Assembly (NCBI GenBank): GCA_003255065.1
Contig: QAOA01006931.1
Span: 191,708-255,707 of the forward strand
DNA length: 64,000 nucleotides
Direction: 5' to 3'
From: Cercis canadensis
Taxonomy: Eukaryota > Streptophyta > Magnoliopsida > Fabales > Fabaceae
Under the pieces are notes generated by a model. That model had not been told where the DNA came from. It did not search any database and saw only the letters and a program-made list of their open reading frames with translations. The position numbers were made by a program, and so were the translations under genes. This document shows, in pieces, positions 58,637-64,000 of the stretch (positions are counted from its first letter, which is position 1; the number at the start of each line of letters is the position of its first letter).

Positions 58637-61600
58637 CTTAATTTAGCATTTTGTTAAGTTTTATATAAAAAAAGTGAACCCTTTTTTGATTTTATAGAAC
58701 TTGGCAGAAGAAGGACAAGCAAATATAATTATGGATGAATTAGTGGAACCAGTTTTGAGAATGCACATGTTGATAGTGAGAGACAATAGAAGCAGCCTGA
58801 CCAATTAATCATGCCTATGTTCTAATGTGGCTGCAGTAGTAAATACATTAACCACAGGCTCCTGCTCCTGCATGTCATATTTTAGGAATGAAAACAATGT
58901 ATGATCATAATTTTGATTTTCCCAATGAATTATGTCCACCAGCAGCCCTTCTTACAAAATAAATCACAATAATATTCTTGTAAACCTTTTAATACAATTT
59001 ATAATAAATCATATCAAATTACTAAGTTTAATTAGAATAATTCAATTACAAGTTCTAATATTCACCTGCACTTGTAATTTACTACTAATATATCAGAAAC
59101 CATAATTTAACTTTATTTTTTTTTTCTTGTCTTTTTACTGTTTATGAATTATTAACACCTCTTACCACTAAATTATACTTAATAACTTTTAATACTATAA
59201 TTAACACCATTAGAATATGGGATTAGGGAATGGTTTTTTTTTTTTTTTTTCTGGTGATTGTAAAATAATAAAGATTACAACATTTTAAATATTTTCAAAA
59301 ATACCTAAACAAGAGGGACCAGCAGTTGTGGGTCCCGACTGCCACGTACGTAGGCTTCAACCAACTTGGCTACGCCACATGCCATCACGGTTGTTCTTTT
59401 CTCCTTACATATGAATCGATTGATGTCCAAGGATCCGTAAATCACTCCTACATGATCGAATTCTTCGCGGAAGCTGAAGTTCTATTGGATTAAAAAANCA
59501 GCAGTTGTGGATCCCGACTGCCACGTACGTAGGCTTCAACCAACTTGGCTACGCCACATGCCATCACGGTTGTTCTTTTCTCCTTACATATGAATCGATT
59601 GATGTCCAAGGATCCGTAAATCACTCCTACATGATCGAATTCTTCGCGGAAGCTGAAGTTCTATTGGATTAAAAAATTATTAGCATATATATATATATAT
59701 TGATAATGAGTGTGTTAACTGTTGTTGTATCCTTTTCTATTGGTTGCTGACTATTTTGCTTCTGATTTGAACACGGTGTTTTTTATTTATAATGGATAAT
59801 AACTTTATTTTCAGAATCAACGCAACATCGTTCCAATTAGCATATTATTTCCAACAAAACAAAAAACTTGGTTTGGAGTTAAATTGTCAATTAAAGCCGT
59901 TTCTCTTATGTGCTCACCAACCATTAACTTCCGATGCCAACACAGTTTCTTTTTTTAATAACCAAAGAGAAAGCGTTTATTATAGCGAATAATTATTTTT
60001 TGTTCAGTTTGAATTTGTAAAAAATTAAGAGTTTCACGGTACAAACTACAAAATACCAAAGCAAGCGCTTTCACATAAAACAAAGCTATTATGCAAACCA
60101 TGTTGTGACTCTTTTTTTTTTTTTTTTTTTCCGATTTCTTGAACTAAGGGGCCAAAGCCGGCAAACAATTAATTCCAAGGACTGGAGGGAGTATTTCACG
60201 TTAATTTAAGGGATTATTTTCGGCAAAACTAAAATCTTGTTAGCAGTGTTGAAATAATAAGTAGTTGGTAGTTCCAAAGCTGCATTAATGGAGTTTTAAA
60301 TACTAGTGGTGTAAGCAAAGCAATGGTGCGTAGTATGGAAGTGAGCAAATATATGGAGTGAATTCTGATGCAAATTAAGTTGAACACTGTTTCCCAAACC
60401 AATGAATGGCCTAATGAGTCATCCATGTAGGAAGGGTAGCGATTAATTGTGGTTGGTTTTTTGTTTCCTAACCTTTGATCTGTTGCTTTGGTATTGGTTT
60501 TGCAAAGCGGCAAGGTTGGTGTTGGTGAGAGGGAGAGAAAAGAAGGGTCATAATCAGTGATGATCAACTCCCGCAGTTATGGTTATGGTTATGGATATGC
60601 CAAATCTGCTTTTAAGAAGACAGTATGATTAGTAAGCAAGATAATGATTCCCCATTTCTTTTAGCAAAAGACAAGTTGTATCTCCCTTCCTAGATTTGCC
60701 TCATCCTTTCTGCTTACTAATTAATTAGTTCCACTCCCAAACTTGAAGCTGTGCAAAGCTTTTTTTTAGATTAATTTGAAAAGACCATCCAGGGATTCAT
60801 TAATGGAAAAGCACTCAAATCTTGAACCAAGATAATCAATCTTTATAGTCCCACCACCAGAATACCAACTCATTGTCTTTTCTCTTGCATAAATTAAATT
60901 CTTTCAATTTTCTCTCAGAAGCTTTGAATAATCATTTTAAGTAACCAAACAAAGAAAAGAGAGAAATAAAGGTGAAATGAAAAAGGTATAGTTTTGAGGT
61001 TGTTGAATTGAAGCACGCCTACAGGAACGCATTTCCCGGGGCTCAAATAGATTGTGCAGGCGTGAGCGTGAGGGCAAAGGCTGGCAAAATTTGCAACCCT
61101 AGTCCCAACTTGCTGTGTCCGTCTCCCAGCCCCAACCACCACGCCAACACCAACACCAACACCAACACTAACACCACCATCTGCTTTTTTCTATTTCAGA
61201 TAATTGTACTTCTTTTTATTAATGACCCAAAAGACTCTTACATAAGCCAGCACCACACAAATGGTGTTCCATTCATTTCAAACTTTGCTACTACTTTAAT
61301 TACCCCTTAGTGCCTTGTCCATATTCAGGCGCAAATCCTCAAGCTTTGGACCATTCCGTGCTTGATATTGATAATATATGCAATAAATTAAATTCTAGTT
61401 ATAGATAAGCTTTGGTTATCTCAAGGTAATTGTCTCCTTCTAATGCAACTTAAAGCCATTATCCCAATAAGAACCCCAAACTATATGAACAGCGACTTAT
61501 TACCTAGAGTAGCCGCTGCAGCTAGTTCATAAACAACACGCTAGGTATTGTTAATTAATTATAGAGTTAATAAAAGAAAAAGCAAGTGTGGAAGAAAACC

Positions 61601-62880
61601 TGTCGTTTTACTAGTTTAAATTTCAGTGCTTTTTTTAGATGCATTCTCTCTGCCAGTTTCCATTCTCTTTCTATTCTTCTATTCCCCAACTGTTCCACTT
61701 CAAACTCCTATAAAAGATTCTTCTATTCTATTCTATTCTTTTGTTAAAAAAGGAATATTTCAAAACAAAAAGGAAAACACTATATTGCGTTGACAAAAAT
61801 ACCCTCTGTGTCCAGTTGGCAAAATTGGCAAACAAGACTGAGTCAGTGAGTCCACGCCATAAAAGAAATGAACAAAAGGGGCATCATGTTAAAAATGTGT
61901 TGTTGTTCCCTTGTATTGGAAAAAAGCGGTGAAGCAAAGGGTCCATTCCATATGGGTTTACAACTGTTTCACTGAAACTTCAACCTCACGACCCAATGCT
62001 GCAGATTAGTAATTGTTGCTTTGATTTCAAGGAGCAACAATGCCACCAAGCATTCAAAGTTAGATGGCAGAAGCAAAGCTTTTATTAGAAAATGACTTGA
62101 CTTGATTACCTACTCACCAACTGAAATCGTGTTAATTTGTGTCCAAAATATATATATCCTGTTGTTGTCACCATTTAGATTTTTCTAACATTGACGGCAG
62201 AGATTTCAAGTCCTAATCCTTCATAAATCATATATAATACCAACTCATTCTGACTCCTGAAACAGATAAGACACAGTCAAAATTTACTGAGAGCAATCAT
62301 ATATAATTCCAACTCCAAACCACCTTTTAGCTTTTCAGAGTAACAATGACAATCATTTTTGTTTTGGGTGGAGGGGCATCAAACCACAATATTAAGTTCA
62401 AATTACGCTATATATCAAAATGACAAATTAAACCAACTAACTAATTAGCACTCACCCAAAAACAAAAAAAGTTAAAAGGAGGGAGTTATGTCCACAGAAC
62501 TGAGAGTGGCAGTGTATCGAAACTTCCCTCCATCTTGGATGATATTTTGTTTTCCCTAATTAATGGAATTCCCCATTTTTTTTTTATTTATTCGGAGCCA
62601 TGTTTCCCTCCCATGAAGAACGAGACAGAATCCACGTGGGTAATTCCAAAATATTCAGAAGGCCAATAGCGTAATTTCGTAACGAATACGGAGTAAAATC
62701 CATTTATTATCGCGCCATGTCTGTTCCACTCCCATTCTTTCCCGTCTTCAAGTCGTCTCCACCCAACGCCAGCAGAAAAGATGAGAGCTCTGACCCAACA
62801 AGCAACAACAAACCTGCGTAAGTTTAGAGACTAAAGAGAGAGAAAAACGCAGGTGAGTAATCGTAATACAAAGAAAGAAA
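58637..62880. other. Intergenic, no supported gene
   Basis: AT-rich, with poly-T runs (59236-59251, 60112-60131), (AT)n at 59684-59700 and an (AACACC)n-like block at about 61146-61180. The duplicated segment across an N at 59498 is listed separately. A plus-strand stretch at about 61010-61140 (RNAFPGAQIDCAGVSVRAKA) is oddly non-repetitive but has no start, promoter or homologue that I know. Confidence 0.5.
59320..59676. repeat. 178-bp tandem duplication across a single N (position 59498)
   Basis: Bases 59320-59497 and 59499-59676 are essentially identical and are separated by one N. Probably an unmerged contig overlap. Confidence 0.87.
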
Positions 62881-62902
62881 AGAGTCTCTCTCGGGTGTTT
62901 TA

Positions 62903-63808
62903 ATGGCGAGTGGGTGGGTTAAATCGTTACAGTGTAAATCAAGAGCATTTGAAGACGTTTACCACCCAAACCCCAAGATCCTAATACCCACTACTAGTTG
63001 CAGAAAGAGTGTCCAAAGCATCAAAGACGTCGTCGACACGAGCAAGCCTACGTCCAGAAAACCGAAAGCACCGCTAGAAAAGCATCCCAGTTCAAGATAC
63101 CCACGGAGCACCAAACCAGAAGTACCTTCAAATTTGAACACTACGGGTATGAGCCGGTCACGCAGTAGCGCCTCTACCCGGCCAACCCTTAAGCCTGATC
63201 CTTTCTTCCCTTCCTTGACGGAGCTTCCGGAGGGACATCCTTCACGTAATGTGGTAGAGATTATCTTCCACACTAGCTGGGGTCCAAAACCTTTCACGGG
63301 TCGGATTGAGATGATTTTCAAGGTCCAGAATGGTTCCAAAACAGTGTCCCGATTCGAGGAGTATCGCGAGACAGTCAAGGCTCGTGCCGCTTCAGCCTCA
63401 GCCTCACCCACTCCAACTCATCAGGGAAGTAACTGGGAGGAGAATGCACGGTGCGTTGCGGACGGGAATGAGGTCATGCGCTTTCATTCTTTGGGTCCCA
63501 CCTCCGGAGGTGGCCCCTATGAGGCCGGCGGCGCTTGTGCATGGTCCTTCCCGGGGAGTAAAGGATCGGCGATCTGCACTTTCTCCGGCAGCGGAGGAGC
63601 TCATGAGAAGGCGGGCGGAGGCAGGGGCAGAAGAGCCATGTTGGTATGCCGGGTCATTGCGGGGCGGGTCTCAAAGCAACTAGGGTTCATGGACTCATTG
63701 TTGGATGCCCGAGTGGGGTTCGAGTCGGTGAGTGGGGACAATGGCCAGTTGTTGGTGTTTGATTCGCGTGCGGTATTACCTTGCTTTCTTATTATCTATA
63801 AATTGTAA
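62903..63808 (+). CDS. Plant protein with C-terminal PARP-like-fold domain, zinc finger absent
   Basis: Intronless, 301 aa. Residues 1-30 (SLQCKSRAFEDVYHPNPK) match the conserved start of a plant family often annotated as C2H2-like zinc finger proteins. Residues 31-98 are a basic Ser/Pro-rich linker. Residues about 100-301 form the conserved domain: FFPSLTELPEGHPSRNVVEI, GRIEMIFKVQN, CVADGNEVMRFHSLGP, CTFSGSGGAHEKAGG, RRAMLVCRVIAGRV and the C-terminal end VFDSRAVLPCFLIIYKL. By memory of the family, this domain is placed in the ADP-ribosylation (PARP catalytic) fold superfamily. I cannot see a clear H-Y-E catalytic triad, so enzyme activity is doubtful. Relatives usually carry a C2H2 finger before the domain; only a short spacer is seen here. 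Function unknown. Confidence 0.85.
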   Translation: MASGWVKSLQCKSRAFEDVYHPNPKILIPTTSCRKSVQSIKDVVDTSKPTSRKPKAPLEKHPSSRYPRSTKPEVPSNLNTTGMSRSRSSASTRPTLKPDPFFPSLTELPEGHPSRNVVEIIFHTSWGPKPFTGRIEMIFKVQNGSKTVSRFEEYRETVKARAASASASPTPTHQGSNWEENARCVADGNEVMRFHSLGPTSGGGPYEAGGACAWSFPGSKGSAICTFSGSGGAHEKAGGGRGRRAMLVCRVIAGRVSKQLGFMDSLLDARVGFESVSGDNGQLLVFDSRAVLPCFLIIYKL

Positions 63809-64000
63809 AAAATTAAAAAGGAATTTCAAAATCAAATTTTATTTTTTTGGAGGTGTATGTATATGTATGTATGTTGAGATTTTGAGTATTGAGCCTTTTC
63901 CCTGCATTTATCAACACAACTTATTGGTTTCCTTTCCTTTTTTTCTGTTTGGTTAAGATACTCCGTGTAATCAGGAGAAAATTGGGTTGATAAATGCTAA
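63809..64000 (+). other. 3' flank of the PARP-fold gene
   Basis: AT-rich 3' UTR and flank with TGTATGTATATGTATGTATG (about 63855-63874). On the RNA this is a run of UGUA elements, typical of the far-upstream signal of plant polyadenylation. Confidence 0.4.

Noticed and set aside
61008-61310. Possible small secreted-peptide gene (AYRNAFPGAQIDCAGVSV)
   Set aside because: There is no signal peptide, no known peptide family match and a tail from a simple repeat; left as unexplained sequence.
1-64000. tRNA, rRNA, snRNA, known miRNA hairpins and CRISPR arrays
   Set aside because: I looked for B-box, U6-like and common plant miRNA sequences by eye and saw none. A CRISPR array is not expected in a plant nuclear genome.

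Overview
The window looks like nuclear DNA of a woody eudicot, probably a rosid. The support is plant-type introns, three plant-only hybrid proline-rich proteins, an NRT1.1-type transporter, a plant ORP1-type lipid-transfer protein and typical plant mobile elements (Tat/Retand retrotransposon, L1-type LINE, CACTA, SINE, foldback MITEs). The species cannot be named from the sequence.

Layout. 0.4-1.6 kb holds small repeats: a SINE with a perfect 16-bp target duplication and a probable solo LTR carrying a foldback MITE. 2.4-10.5 kb is a cluster of three intronless 8-cysteine (8CM) hybrid proline-rich protein genes in +, -, + order. 13.7-24.15 kb is one Tat/Retand-lineage Ty3/gypsy element with 445-bp LTRs, a 5-bp target duplication, sense gag and pol, a tandem-repeat block and an antisense extra ORF region; it is a decayed fossil. 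24.35-31.77 kb is a 5'-truncated LINE with a 16-bp target duplication. The LINE is itself interrupted by a roughly 4.6-kb CACTA-type element (26.9-31.5 kb) that carries pieces of two host genes, a CYP72A cytochrome P450 and the HAL3 phosphopantothenoylcysteine decarboxylase. 32.15-35.97 kb is a complete five-exon NPF6.3/NPF6.4-type transporter. 38.46-46.64 kb (minus) is a complete ten-coding-exon ORP1-type oxysterol-binding-protein-related gene, whose exon phases all fit. 47.4-57.6 kb is about 10 kb with no gene I can support. 57.6-58.3 kb (minus) is an intronless lipid phosphate phosphatase. 62.9-63.8 kb is an intronless plant protein with a PARP-like-fold C-terminal domain.

The genes do not form a pathway. 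The one functional grouping is the local HyPRP family. The LTR element, LINE and CACTA form a nested and adjacent cluster in the gap between the HyPRP genes and the transporter.

A technical point affects reading: all nine single N characters sit between two near-identical tandem copies of the flanking sequence or inside homopolymer runs. This is the signature of contig ends that overlap but were joined by one N, so these duplications are probably assembly artefacts.
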